From the NCBI GenBank assembly GCA_963781195.1, contig CAWAEZ010000012.1:248001-312000 (forward strand): 64,000 bases of DNA. Reading direction: 5' to 3'. This stretch comes from JAJPKK01 sp963781195 (GTDB lineage Bacteria > Pseudomonadota > Alphaproteobacteria > Rhizobiales > Xanthobacteraceae). Every line of letters starts with the position of its first letter. Position 1 is the stretch's first letter. The translations under genes were made by a program, and so were the position numbers. Of this stretch, positions 38,497 to 47,357 are shown piece after piece. Below the pieces are notes generated by a model that saw only the letters and a list, made by a program, of their open reading frames with translations, did not search any database and was not told the DNA's origin.

Positions 38497-40254
38497 TTAC
38501 CCTGCGGCGTCGCGCGAGAACCAGGACAGGAGGCCGCGCCCGGAATTCGCGGGCTTCACCCGCGGGTCCGGCAACTCGGGCTCCGGCCCGGGGTCGTCGG
38601 GAACGTGGACCGAAGGCGCGGCGCCCGGGGCCTGGTCCCCCGACGTCGGCGCGAGCTCGATCGTCGTCGGGTCGGGCGTCAGCTCGATGCCGGCGCTCCC
38701 CGGCAAGGGCTTGGTCTCCGGCAGCGTCTTGGCCTCCGGCAGCGTCTTGGGCTCCAGCACCTTGGTTTCGACCAGGCTGGGCGCGGGCACCGGCGTCGGC
38801 TCCGGCTTCGCTTCGGAAATGTTCCTGGCGCTGCCCTTGCTGATGGTGTTGGGGCCGATGGTTTTGGGGCTGACGTCCTTGGTGATCACCGCGGGAGCCG
38901 CCGGAGCGGGAATCGCGGGGGCGGCAATCGCCGGCGGGGACGGCGCCGGTTCGAGCAGCGGGCCGCGCGGCGTGAGGTCCGCCACCGGGATCCGCCAGCG
39001 GAACGCATCGAGCCTGCCGGTTGCCGGGGACACCGGCATCCAGTGCTCGGCGATCAGGCCGTCGGCGGTCCAGACCGGGTCGAGCGCGGCGTGGACGGCG
39101 CGGGCCATCCATTCCCGGGCACGGCCGATGTCGCCGGTTTCGGCCTCTTCGAGATACGCCATCAGTGCGGCGACCCGCCGCGTGGGCGACGCGATCAGCG
39201 GCTTGAGGCTCTCCCGCGCCTCGGCGAATTCGCGTGCGTCGAGCGCCGCGCGCGCGACGGCGATGCGGCTCTCCAGGTGGTTCTCCGCGAGCCGGGCCAG
39301 CGTGCGGATGCGCGCCAGCCGCTCGCGCGCGGAAGCCCCGGGAACCAGGTCGCCATAGGCGTCGGCGATATCGGGATGCGGCGCTTCCCGCCATGCGGCT
39401 TCGAGAATGCGGCCGGCCCGGCGGCGCTCGCCGCTCTCCGCCAGGAGGCGGCCGGCGAACGCGGCAGCCGGCGTCAGGCTCGGGCACAGCCGGACGGCTT
39501 CCTGGGCGAGCCCGGCCGCGGCGGGGCGGTCGGTATGCTCGAGCGACATCGCCTGAGCGGTCAGCAGCACGGCGCGCTGGCGCCGATAGGTGTCCTTGTC
39601 GACGAGGCCGGCTTTGTTGTTGCGCTCCAGGGCCTGGAGCGCGCCGGCCCAGTCGCCGTCGGCGCAATAGAAATCGAAGGTCGCCTGGCCCGCCCAGGCG
39701 AGCGACGGCGCGGCCTTGGCCGCTTCTTCCGCATAGCCGCGCGCCGCCACCGGATCGTTGCGCCGCTGGGCCTCGATGAACAGGCCGTGGAGCCCCAGGA
39801 GCTTGGTGTCCGGGCGGTCCGCCATGGCGCGGAATGCCACATCCGCGCCGTCCGCGGTGCCGGTCAGCTGGGCCGCCTGGGCCTGCAGCAGAAGCGTTAG
39901 GGGCTGGTCGGCGGCGTGCCGCTCCGCGTCCCGCGCGTGCTTGAGGGCGGCACGCACATCGCCGGCGCCGATGGCGACGAGGCCGCGCGAGACCGCATGA
40001 TGGGCTCTTGCGGCCCGGCGCTGGGCCGAGCGCCGCGAGAGCTTGCCCGGCGCCGTCCACAGATAGACGAACACCGTCCACGCGATCAGTACGGCGCACA
40101 TCAGGGCGGCGACGGCCCCGACCAGCACCGCCACCGAAGTGTCGGCGTGATAACCGAGCCAGTTGATGGCGACTTCGCCGGGCCGGTCGGCGAGCCACGC
40201 GGCGCCGAACGCAATCCCGGCGGTTGCTAGCAGGAAGATAATGAAGCGGATCAT
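38497..40254 (-). CDS. HemY-domain (heme biosynthesis protein HemY) TPR membrane protein
   Basis: A 585-residue inner-membrane protein with the HemY N-terminal domain (Pfam PF07219). Two membrane helices (MIRFIIFLLATAGIAFGAAW and VAVLVGAVAALMCAVLIAWT) are followed by RRSAQRRAARAHHAVSRGLV and TPR-like helical repeats to about residue 410. The C-terminal 160 residues are Pro/Lys-rich with short repeats (VLEPKTLPEAKTLPETKPLP). The gene is last in the hemC-hemD-mitofilin-hemY group and its ATG overlaps the previous stop by four bases. The bacterial role is unclear despite the name; the link with heme synthesis is by gene order. Confidence 0.87.
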   Translation of the reverse strand: MIRFIIFLLATAGIAFGAAWLADRPGEVAINWLGYHADTSVAVLVGAVAALMCAVLIAWTVFVYLWTAPGKLSRRSAQRRAARAHHAVSRGLVAIGAGDVRAALKHARDAERHAADQPLTLLLQAQAAQLTGTADGADVAFRAMADRPDTKLLGLHGLFIEAQRRNDPVAARGYAEEAAKAAPSLAWAGQATFDFYCADGDWAGALQALERNNKAGLVDKDTYRRQRAVLLTAQAMSLEHTDRPAAAGLAQEAVRLCPSLTPAAAFAGRLLAESGERRRAGRILEAAWREAPHPDIADAYGDLVPGASARERLARIRTLARLAENHLESRIAVARAALDAREFAEARESLKPLIASPTRRVAALMAYLEEAETGDIGRAREWMARAVHAALDPVWTADGLIAEHWMPVSPATGRLDAFRWRIPVADLTPRGPLLEPAPSPPAIAAPAIPAPAAPAVITKDVSPKTIGPNTISKGSARNISEAKPEPTPVPAPSLVETKVLEPKTLPEAKTLPETKPLPGSAGIELTPDPTTIELAPTSGDQAPGAAPSVHVPDDPGPEPELPDPRVKPANSGRGLLSWFSRDAAG

Positions 40255-41957
40255 TGTTTGGCAGCGCCGAGCTTGGCGAAGGATACGGTGACCAGTTGCT
40301 CGGAGGCCTTGGTGGCGGCTTCGCGCGCCAGGGCCTTCTTGCGCCACGGTTCCGCAATGGCCTGCGCGGGGGCGGGAAGCTTTGCGAGTTCGGCGAGCAC
40401 CGCGGGGAGGTCGCGCCGCGCCATGTCACGCTCGATCCGACCGATCACGGTCGCCGCATCGTCGCCCGGACGGTCGCCGGCGGGGCGGATGCGAACCAGC
40501 CTTTCGGCGTGGGCCTGCAGGCGCTCGAGGTAGCCGCCGTCCTGCTCGGCCGGTGACGACGCCTTGAGCATCTCCGGAATGAGGGCACCGAGGTCGCGAA
40601 ACAAGTCGGCCGGGTTGGGGACGCCGGAGCCGGCAAACGGCGCCAGCGGCGCCAGCAGTTCAGCGTCGATGCCCGCCGCTTTCGCGGCCGCGAACTGAGC
40701 CGTGAAAGGCTGCGCCCGTTCCACCGCGGAGCGCAGGCCGGCGGCGATCAAGGCGTCGCGGAGCGGGGCGTCGAGTTTCGGCGCGGAGGATTCGGCAACC
40801 TGGTCCTGGACCTGCTTGGTGAGCATCTCGACCGCGGCGAGGCGGGTGCCGACCGCGGCGAGTTCCTTCTGCGCAGTCTGCTGCTGCTTGTCCTGGTCGG
40901 TGTCCGCGGACTTCACGTCGGCCGCGCTCTTGGCCGCGGCCTCGGCCCGCTCGCGCGCCTCGCGGGCGGCGGTCGCGGTGTCGGCCGTCTGCTGTCCGAG
41001 GTCGGTAACCTGCTTGGCGAGCGGACTTATCGACGTTTCAAGGGCGGCGATCCGGGCATCCAGCGCCTTGATCCCGGCGTTGTCCGCGCTCGCGGTCTCC
41101 GGTGCGGCCGCTGCGGCCGGTGCCGGGGGAACAGCGGTTTCCAAGTGCTGGACGCGCGCCGTCAGGTCGTCGAGCTTCGCGGTGTCGGCGGCTGCGGCGA
41201 CCGGCTGCGGGGCCGGCGGCGGGGCCGCCTCCAACTTGGCCAGCCGTGCCGCCAGTTCGTCGAGCTTGGCGGTCGGAACGTTTCCCATTCCGGGAACGGT
41301 GGCCGCGGCGACGTCGGCGGGGGTCTGGTTCTGCACTTCGAGGCGTGCCACGCGCGCGGCCAATCCGCTGGTGTCGTGGGGCTCGAGCGGCGAATAATAG
41401 ACCCAGGCGGCGCCCGCGGCGGCGGCGGTGAGGGCGGCCCCCAGCGTCCCCGCGGCGAGAATCGCAAACCACGGGGTGCGGGCCCGGGGCGCAGGCGCGA
41501 CGCGCGGCACCGAGCCGCGTCCGGACGAGGAACCTACGGGCTCGGGGGAGGCAGGCGCCGGAGAATCCGAAATGGGGGGCGAACCGGAACTCGCCTCCGG
41601 CACGGCGGTCGCCGCAGCCGCCTCCACCGATGGGGGCTCCGCGCCGGTGTCCCGGCCGGGCGTGAAAGCCTCCGGAGCCTGAGCCTCCGAAATCCGAGCC
41701 TCGGAAGCAGAGACCTCCGGTACCGATGCGTGCGGTACAGGTGCGTCCGGAACAGATGGGTCCGGAACAGATGCGTCCGAAGCAGAGAGCTCCGGAGCGG
41801 GCGTCACGTGAGCAGATGTCTCGTGAGAGGACGGATCGGCGGGCGCTGCCGCCGTGTCCCCGATCGGGACTTCCACGGCCCTGGCGTCGATCGTGGGCGG
41901 CGGTCGTCGGCGGCGACCCTCGCCGCGCCGTCCCGCCTCGTCATTGCTGTCCGCCAT
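40251..41957 (-). CDS. Mitofilin/Mic60-like inner-membrane protein (COG4223)
   Basis: A 568-residue alphaproteobacterial relative of mitochondrial mitofilin (Mic60), proteins shown to shape membranes in some alphaproteobacteria. Start: ATG 41957 after GGAGAG, chosen over an upstream ATG. A disordered N-terminal part includes eight five-residue repeats around residues 58-97 (SVPDP, SVPDA, PVPHA, SVPEV). One membrane helix at about 163-187 (WFAILAAGTLGAALTAAAAG) precedes a long coiled coil (GLAARVARLEVQNQTPADV to KQVTDLGQQTADTATAAREA). The C-terminal domain (RDLGALIPEML, RIERDMARRDLPAVLAELAK) is the mitofilin signature. It sits between hemD and the HemY-like gene, as in most Hyphomicrobiales. 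Confidence 0.88.
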   Translation of the reverse strand: MADSNDEAGRRGEGRRRRPPPTIDARAVEVPIGDTAAAPADPSSHETSAHVTPAPELSASDASVPDPSVPDAPVPHASVPEVSASEARISEAQAPEAFTPGRDTGAEPPSVEAAAATAVPEASSGSPPISDSPAPASPEPVGSSSGRGSVPRVAPAPRARTPWFAILAAGTLGAALTAAAAGAAWVYYSPLEPHDTSGLAARVARLEVQNQTPADVAAATVPGMGNVPTAKLDELAARLAKLEAAPPPAPQPVAAAADTAKLDDLTARVQHLETAVPPAPAAAAAPETASADNAGIKALDARIAALETSISPLAKQVTDLGQQTADTATAAREARERAEAAAKSAADVKSADTDQDKQQQTAQKELAAVGTRLAAVEMLTKQVQDQVAESSAPKLDAPLRDALIAAGLRSAVERAQPFTAQFAAAKAAGIDAELLAPLAPFAGSGVPNPADLFRDLGALIPEMLKASSPAEQDGGYLERLQAHAERLVRIRPAGDRPGDDAATVIGRIERDMARRDLPAVLAELAKLPAPAQAIAEPWRKKALAREAATKASEQLVTVSFAKLGAAKQ

Positions 41958-42037
41958 GGCGTCTCTCCATGATTCAGGCCTGCCCACGGCATACTGCGGA
42001 CGCCGGGCCCCGGCAATGGAACTTCCTCATCATCTCA

Positions 42038-42754
42038 TCAGGGCGGATCGATCAGGGCAAGAAGCGCGCCTTCGGTCGGGGCCGCGGCGACATTCACGCG
42101 GCGCGCGCCGCCCGCCAGGAGCGGTGCCGCCACCGCCGGAGACAGGCAGAAGTGCTTGACGCTTCTCGCGAAGTCACGAAGACCCGTGGCCGCGACCGCG
42201 GTCAGGAAGGCACTCGCGCTGCGCGGCGAATAATGCAGCACCGCGTCGATGTCGCCGGCGGCGGCGCGCTCCCGCACCGCCGCGTCGAAATCACTCACGA
42301 TGGCGGCGCGATAGGCAATCACGGTCTCGACCGCCCGGCCGCCGTCGGCCAGCGCACCTGCGAGATCCCCGGCGCGCTCGGTGCCGGCAAAGTAGACAAT
42401 CGGAAGCGACGCATCCTCCGCTTGCGCGGCTATCAGCCGGGCGAGGTCATCGACCCCGCCCTCGGCCGAGGTGACCAAAGAAAACCCCGCGCTGACGGCG
42501 GCCTCGCGGGTGCGGGCTCCGACGGTAAAGGCGGGCAGCGCGGCGAGCGCCGGGAACCGGGGATGGGCCGCGACTGCGCGCACCGCATTGGCACTGGTGA
42601 ATGCGACCGCCGCCCATGGACCAGGTCCGAACCCGACGTCCGGGACCGGCTCGACCCGCAGCAGCGGTGCCAGGATGGCATCATGGCCGCGGGCCTGCAG
42701 CAACGCCGCGGTCCGTCTGCCCTCCGGTTCCGGCCGCGTCACCAGGAGGCGCAT
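42038..42754 (-). CDS. hemD: Uroporphyrinogen-III synthase
   Basis: HemD closes and inverts hydroxymethylbilane to uroporphyrinogen III. The family is poorly conserved; the 238-residue length and blocks such as LLVTRPEPEGRRTAALLQAR, AVAFTSANAVRAVAAHP and VLHYSPRSASAFL are typical. It starts three bases after the hemC stop, which settles the assignment. The usual C-terminal CLSPAVAAPL block is present. Confidence 0.92.
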   Translation of the reverse strand: MRLLVTRPEPEGRRTAALLQARGHDAILAPLLRVEPVPDVGFGPGPWAAVAFTSANAVRAVAAHPRFPALAALPAFTVGARTREAAVSAGFSLVTSAEGGVDDLARLIAAQAEDASLPIVYFAGTERAGDLAGALADGGRAVETVIAYRAAIVSDFDAAVRERAAAGDIDAVLHYSPRSASAFLTAVAATGLRDFARSVKHFCLSPAVAAPLLAGGARRVNVAAAPTEGALLALIDPP

Positions 42755-42757
42755 GGC

Positions 42758-43696
42758 TCATCCGGCCGTGAAGAAATCGGGCGCCGCCCGTCCCTTGAGC
42801 TCCCGCCCGGCGTCGGTGCCCAGGAAGGTGGCGTCGACGGCCGGCCCGCTCCGGCCGGCCTCCAGGGCTTCGCTCCCATCCGGGCGCAGGATGAGGCCGC
42901 GGAACGTGACCCGGCCGTCGGCGATGCGCGCATGGCCGGCAATGGGCGTGCGGCAGGAGCCGTCGAGCACGGCAAGAAAGGCGCGCTCCGCGGTGATGGC
43001 GGTGAGGGTGTCCGCATCGCCGATGGCGGCGACGAGGTCGCGGGTGCGGCGGTCGGCGGCGCGGGCCTCGATGCCGATCGCGCCCTGGCCCACCGCCGGC
43101 AGAAAGCTGTCGACGTCGAGCACCGAGGTCGCGGCGCCTGCCCGCCCGAGCCGGTTGAGCCCGGCGATGGCGAGCAGCGTCGCATCCACCACGCCGTCGT
43201 CGAGCTTCCTCAGCCGGGTCTCGACGTTGCCGCGAAACGGCACCACCTCGAGGTCCGGCCGCAGCCGCTTGACCATCGCCTGGCGGCGCAGCGAGGCGGT
43301 GCCCACCACGGCGCCGGGAGCGAGGTCGGCGAGCGTCGCCGCCTTGCGGCTGATGAAGGCGTCGCGAACGTCCTCGCGCGGCAGGCAGGCCGTCAGCACC
43401 AAGCCGTCGGGCAGCACCGTCGGCATGTCCTTGCTGGAATGCACGGCGAGATCGATGGCGTTGTCGTCCAGCGCCTGCTCGATCTCCTTGGTGAACAGGC
43501 CCTTGCCGCCGACCTCGGAGAGCGGTCGGTCCTGGATGATGTCGCCGGAGGTCTTGATCACCGTGATCGCGATGGCTTCCGGCGCGACGCCATGGGCAGC
43601 GGCGAGCCGCGCGCGCACCTCATGCGCCTGCCATAACGCCAGCGGGCTGCCGCGGGTGCCGATCCGCAGAAACGGCGTGGCGGAGGATTGCGTCAT
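42758..43696 (-). CDS. hemC: Porphobilinogen deaminase (hydroxymethylbilane synthase)
   Basis: HemC polymerises four porphobilinogens. The 312-residue protein shows RIGTRGSPLALWQAHEVR, the catalytic region DLAVHSSKDMPTVLPDGL, GTASLRRQAMVKRLRPDLE with the cofactor-binding arginines, and LDGSCRTPIAGHA whose Cys248 binds the dipyrromethane cofactor. All key residues are present. It is first in the minus-strand heme group and diverges from tsaD. Confidence 0.97.
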   Translation of the reverse strand: MTQSSATPFLRIGTRGSPLALWQAHEVRARLAAAHGVAPEAIAITVIKTSGDIIQDRPLSEVGGKGLFTKEIEQALDDNAIDLAVHSSKDMPTVLPDGLVLTACLPREDVRDAFISRKAATLADLAPGAVVGTASLRRQAMVKRLRPDLEVVPFRGNVETRLRKLDDGVVDATLLAIAGLNRLGRAGAATSVLDVDSFLPAVGQGAIGIEARAADRRTRDLVAAIGDADTLTAITAERAFLAVLDGSCRTPIAGHARIADGRVTFRGLILRPDGSEALEAGRSGPAVDATFLGTDAGRELKGRAAPDFFTAG

Positions 43697-43723
43697 GAGA
43701 CCTCATAGTGCTACTCGCGGACG

Positions 43724-43742
43724 GTGAACGCCACGCGTTCAC
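43724..43742. promoter_or_regulatory. Perfect 19-bp palindrome upstream of hemC, possible operator
   Basis: GTGAACGC (43724-43731) and GCGTTCAC (43735-43742) form a perfect inverted repeat with a three-base centre, beginning 28 bases upstream of the hemC start in the hemC/tsaD divergent region. Its position suits a repressor binding site; no known regulator is assigned. Nearby short direct repeats built on CACCGCGGCAAAA occur around 43785-43830. Confidence 0.45.
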
Positions 43743-43840
43743 AGCCACCATTTTCGTTCACGACTAAGCACCATGCCGCGAAAATGCAAACCGCGGCAAA
43801 AAACACCGCGGCAAAAGCACCGCGGGGTGCGCGAGGCCCC

Positions 43841-44914
43841 ATGATCGTACTCGGTATCGAGACGACCTGCGATGAAACCGCCGCCGCCGTGGTCGAGCGC
43901 CATCGCGATGGCCGCGGCACCATCCTCTCCAATGTGGTGCTGTCGCAGATCGAGGAGCATGCGGCGTTCGGCGGGGTGGTACCGGAGATCGCCGCGCGCG
44001 CCCATGTCGAGGTGCTCGACATCATCATCGCGACGGCGATGCGCAACAGCGGGCGTAAGTTCGCGGATATCGACGGTGTCGCCGCGGCCGCCGGCCCCGG
44101 CCTGATCGGCGGCGTCATCGTCGGCCTGACCACCGCCAAGGCGATCGCACTGGTGTGCGAGAAGCCGCTGGTCGCGGTCAACCACCTCGAAGCGCACGCC
44201 CTCACCGCGCGCCTCACCGACGCGACGCCGTTCCCCTACTGCCTGTTCCTGGCGTCCGGCGGCCATACCCAGATCGTCGCCGTGCGCGGGGTCGGCGACC
44301 ATGTGCGCCTCGGCACCACTCGCGACGACGCCATCGGCGAGGCCTTCGACAAGACCGCAAAGCTCTTGGGTCTCGGCTATCCCGGCGGGCCCAAGGTCGA
44401 GCGCGAGGCCGCCCGCGGCGACCGCGGCCGGTTCCTGCTGCCGCGCCCGATGGCGGGCCGTCATGACGCCGATTTCTCGCTGTCCGGCCTCAAGACGGCG
44501 GTGCGGCTCGAAGCCGAGAAGATCGCGCCGCTCTCCGACCAGGACGTCGCCGATCTCGCCGCCTCGTTCCAGCTCGCGGTGGTCGAGATGGTGACCGACC
44601 GGCTCCGCCACGGCCTGCGGATATTTCGCGAGCGTTTCGGGGCGCCGACCGCGCTGGTCGCGGCGGGCGGCGTCGCGGCAAACCAGTCGATCCGCGACGC
44701 GCTGCTCGACGTCGCGCTCCAGGACCAGGTGCCGCTGGTGGTCCCGCCGCCGGCGCTGTGCACCGACAATGCGGCGATGATCGCCTGGGCCGGCGCGGAA
44801 CGGCTCGCCCACGGCCTGCGCGATGCCCTCGACGTGAGCCCCCGCGCGCGCTGGCCGCTCGACACGGTCGATAAGCCCGGCCGCTCCGCGGATGCACCCG
44901 CCGCGTCGGCCTGA
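43841..44914 (+). CDS. tsaD: tRNA N6-adenosine threonylcarbamoyltransferase
   Basis: TsaD transfers the threonylcarbamoyl group to A37 of tRNAs that read ANN codons. Start: ATG 43841 after GAGG, giving the usual MIVLGIETTCDETAAAVV. Length is 357 residues. The metal-binding histidines His115 and His119 are in AVNHLEAHALTARL. Further blocks: LFLASGGHTQIVAV, DKTAKLLGLGYPGGPKVE, GRHDADFSLSGLKTAV, and VAAGGVAANQSIRDALLD with ALCTDNAAMIAWAG. An earlier in-frame ATG at 43724 would add a lysine-rich tail and is less likely. It heads tsaD-gpsA-EVE. Confidence 0.97.
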   Translation: MIVLGIETTCDETAAAVVERHRDGRGTILSNVVLSQIEEHAAFGGVVPEIAARAHVEVLDIIIATAMRNSGRKFADIDGVAAAAGPGLIGGVIVGLTTAKAIALVCEKPLVAVNHLEAHALTARLTDATPFPYCLFLASGGHTQIVAVRGVGDHVRLGTTRDDAIGEAFDKTAKLLGLGYPGGPKVEREAARGDRGRFLLPRPMAGRHDADFSLSGLKTAVRLEAEKIAPLSDQDVADLAASFQLAVVEMVTDRLRHGLRIFRERFGAPTALVAAGGVAANQSIRDALLDVALQDQVPLVVPPPALCTDNAAMIAWAGAERLAHGLRDALDVSPRARWPLDTVDKPGRSADAPAASA

Positions 44915-44917
44915 CCG

Positions 44918-45907
44918 ATGATCGCCGAACGAATCGCGGTGATCGGCGCCGGCGCCTGGGGCACCGCCCTCGCCAATGTCATCGCACGGGCGGGGCGCCG
45001 CGTGACCTTGTGGGCCCGCGACGCGGCGCTCGCCGCGACCATGGCCGAGCGGCGGGAGAGCCCGCGGCTGCCGGGCGTGCCGATCGACGAGCGGGTCGCC
45101 ATCACAGCGCTCGCTTCGGGACATCCGGCGGCCGACGCCATTCTCGTGGTCGTCCCCGCCCAGGCGTTGCGGGGTGTCGTCGGCGCGCTTGCCGGCGCGG
45201 TGGCGCCGGGCACGCCGGTGGTCGCTTGTGCCAAGGGAATCGAACGCGGCACGCGCTGCTTCATGACCGAGATCATCGGCGCGTCCCTGCCGCTGGCCGT
45301 TCCGGCGATCCTGTCGGGGCCGAGCTTCGCCGGCGACGTCGCCCGCGGCCTGCCGACCGCGGTGACGCTCGCCGCCGCCGACGAGGCGACCGCGCGGCGG
45401 CTCGCCCATTCGCTCGGCTCGGCGACGTTCCGTCCCTATCATTCGACCGACGTGCGCGGCGTCGAGATCGGCGGCGCCGCCAAGAACGTGCTGGCGATAG
45501 CCGCCGGCATCGTCGTCGGCCGTCAGCTTGGCGCCAGCGCGGCGGCGGCGCTGACGACGCGCGGCTTCGCCGAGCTGATGCGGTTCGGCCGCGCCTGGGG
45601 CGCCCGTCCGGAAACGCTCACCGGGCTGTCGGGCCTCGGCGATCTCATCTTGACGTGCTCGAGCCCGCAGTCGCGTAATTTCAGGCTCGGCGTGAGGCTC
45701 GGCGAAGGCGGCACGCTCGACGAGGTCCGCCGCGCCGGCCAGCTCGCCGAGGGCGCTTTCACCGCGTCGGTGCTGGTCGACATGGCGGGCGCCCGCGGGG
45801 TCGAGACCCCGATCGCGACCGCGGTCGCCGCCGTTCTCGACGACGGGCTGAGCATCGATGAGGCGATCGAGGCGCTGATGTCGCGCCCGTTACGCGCGGA
45901 GGGATGA
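44918..45907 (+). CDS. gpsA: NAD(P)-dependent glycerol-3-phosphate dehydrogenase
   Basis: GpsA makes glycerol-3-phosphate for phospholipids. The 329-residue protein begins ERIAVIGAGAWGTALANVIA (nucleotide-binding loop). Other blocks: CAKGIERGTRCFMTEII, ILSGPSFAGDVARGLPTAVT, VRGVEIGGAAKNVLAIAAGI (catalytic lysine) and LTGLSGLGDLILTCSSPQSR with NFRLG. It begins three bases after the tsaD stop and overlaps the next gene by four bases. Confidence 0.97.
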   Translation: MIAERIAVIGAGAWGTALANVIARAGRRVTLWARDAALAATMAERRESPRLPGVPIDERVAITALASGHPAADAILVVVPAQALRGVVGALAGAVAPGTPVVACAKGIERGTRCFMTEIIGASLPLAVPAILSGPSFAGDVARGLPTAVTLAAADEATARRLAHSLGSATFRPYHSTDVRGVEIGGAAKNVLAIAAGIVVGRQLGASAAAALTTRGFAELMRFGRAWGARPETLTGLSGLGDLILTCSSPQSRNFRLGVRLGEGGTLDEVRRAGQLAEGAFTASVLVDMAGARGVETPIATAVAAVLDDGLSIDEAIEALMSRPLRAEG

Positions 45908-46332
45908 CGATGAACCACTGGCTGATCAAATCGGAGCCCGGCGCCTGGTCATGGGACCAGCAGGTCGAGGCGGGCGCCAAGGGCGAGGCCTGGACCGGCG
46001 TGCGCAACCACACCGCCAAGCAGAACCTCGAGAAGATGAAGAAGGGCGACCGCGCTTTTTTCTACCATTCGAACGAGGGCAAGGAGATCGTCGGCATCGT
46101 CGAGGTCATCCGCGAGGCCTTTCCCGATCCGACCGCCTCGGCCGGCGAGCCCTGGGTCGCGGTCGATGTCAGCGCGCGGACGCCGCTCAAAACGCCGGTG
46201 TCGCTGTCCGCCATCAAATCCGAGCCGAAACTGAAGGAGATGGCGCTCGTCAAGCTGTCCCGGCTTTCGGTTCAGCCGGTCACCGCCGCCGAGTGGAAGC
46301 AGGTCTGCGCCATGGGCGGCGTCAAGGCCTGA
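45904..46332 (+). CDS. EVE-domain protein
   Basis: A 142-residue single-domain EVE protein (PUA-like fold), a family thought to bind modified bases in RNA or DNA. Signature parts: NHWLIKSEPGAWSWDQQVEA, GEAWTGVRNHTAKQNLEKMK, GDRAFFYHSNEGKEIVGIVE and WVAVDVSARTPLKTPVSLSA. Its ATG overlaps the gpsA stop (ATGA); a second ATG six bases on gives MNHWLIKSEP. The tsaD-gpsA-EVE order is common in Hyphomicrobiales, so it may relate to tRNA or RNA modification, though no activity is proven. Confidence 0.92.
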   Translation: MTMNHWLIKSEPGAWSWDQQVEAGAKGEAWTGVRNHTAKQNLEKMKKGDRAFFYHSNEGKEIVGIVEVIREAFPDPTASAGEPWVAVDVSARTPLKTPVSLSAIKSEPKLKEMALVKLSRLSVQPVTAAEWKQVCAMGGVKA

Positions 46333-46394
46333 TCATGTTTCTCCCGCGCTCGGATCGGCCGCCGCAACTTGGGCAAGCGGCAATTGGGCAAGCG

Positions 46395-46736
46395 TTATGT
46401 CTTTGTCGCATAGGGCAGCAGAACATACGCGATGTAGGCGATCGAGCACAGCGTCGCCACCCAGGTGAGGCCGGCCCACGGGACCCGTTCCATCAGCTTG
46501 TCGGGAATGAGCGCCGCGAGCCCGGTGACCACGAGCGCGCCCAGCGCCGCGGTGATCACAAAGCCGTACCAGTACATGGCCGGCGAGCCGCCGCCGAGGG
46601 GCGGGGCCTTGCCGAACTGCCATATTCCCTGAACCGGATGGTAGGTCGCCGCCGTCCAGTTGAGATCCATCGTCGGTGCGTAGATGATCGCAAACGCGAT
46701 GGCGAACACGGCCGCCAGACGCTCCGTCTTCGTCAT
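46395..46736 (-). CDS. Three-helix membrane protein, unknown function
   Basis: A 113-residue membrane protein starting at ATG 46736. Helices are visible at about residues 7-25 (LAAVFAIAFAIIYAPTM), 54-78 (YWYGFVITAALGALVVTGLA) and 88-108 (LTWVATLCSIAYIAYVLLPY). The loop LNWTAATYHPVQGIWQFGKA between helices is conserved-looking and could face the periplasm. It overlaps the preceding gene by four bases, so the two proteins probably form a complex. I do not recognise the family. Confidence 0.65.
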   Translation of the reverse strand: MTKTERLAAVFAIAFAIIYAPTMDLNWTAATYHPVQGIWQFGKAPPLGGGSPAMYWYGFVITAALGALVVTGLAALIPDKLMERVPWAGLTWVATLCSIAYIAYVLLPYATKT

Positions 46737-47203
46737 GACCCGAACCCCCGAATGTTGTTGAGGATATGGCCGGTGAGGAAGCTCCACCACACCGCAACGG
46801 CAATGATGCTGGTGATGGCCGTTCGCGCCACGCGATTGTCGCCGGACGGCTTTCGCCAAAGCAGCCAGTAGAGCGGCAACAGGGCGAGCGACAGGGCGAG
46901 GAGGTGTTCCTTCATTTCGAACATCCCCTCCGGTTTGTACAGATGATAATCCTGCAACATCGTGCGAACGCCGACCCGATAGGCCGGATAAACGAAGGTA
47001 CCGATCACGAACGTCGCGAGAAACAGGACGATGACGGCGTTGCTGTAGTTCATCCCGTTTACGCTTCGCAACGAATTGAAGAAGCCGGGCGCCCGTTTTG
47101 TCGCCGGCCACGCGGCGGCGATTGCCTGGTGGGTAATCGCGCCGAGCAACAGAACGGCGAGTATCCCGTGCGTGATGAGTAGGATGGATATGCCGATTTG
47201 CAT
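46733..47203 (-). CDS. Four-helix membrane protein, unknown function
   Basis: A 156-residue membrane protein starting at ATG 47203 after GGGAGGC. Four helices: about residues 4-28 (GISILLITHGILAVLLLGAI), 54-75 (NAVIVLFLATFVIGTFVYPA), 98-117 (MKEHLLALSLALLPLYWLLW) and 125-147 (VARTAITSIIAVAVWWSFLTG). Histidines at positions 12, 25, 87, 100 and 146 lie in or near helices, which would allow haem or metal binding, but this is speculation. It is coupled to the three-helix protein downstream. Confidence 0.65.
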   Translation of the reverse strand: MQIGISILLITHGILAVLLLGAITHQAIAAAWPATKRAPGFFNSLRSVNGMNYSNAVIVLFLATFVIGTFVYPAYRVGVRTMLQDYHLYKPEGMFEMKEHLLALSLALLPLYWLLWRKPSGDNRVARTAITSIIAVAVWWSFLTGHILNNIRGFGS

Positions 47204-47357
47204 CGTTGCCTCCCAGCCAGCGCGGTTGCCAGCGCGTTTGCCTCCCGGCGCGGGCCTGTGACCGACCGCGTGTGCGCGCCTTGCAGGAAATTGTCTTCCG
47301 TGGACCATCTGAACGCAAGCGTCCCGTTGCCGCTCCCGAGAGAGCCCGGCACCGGAG

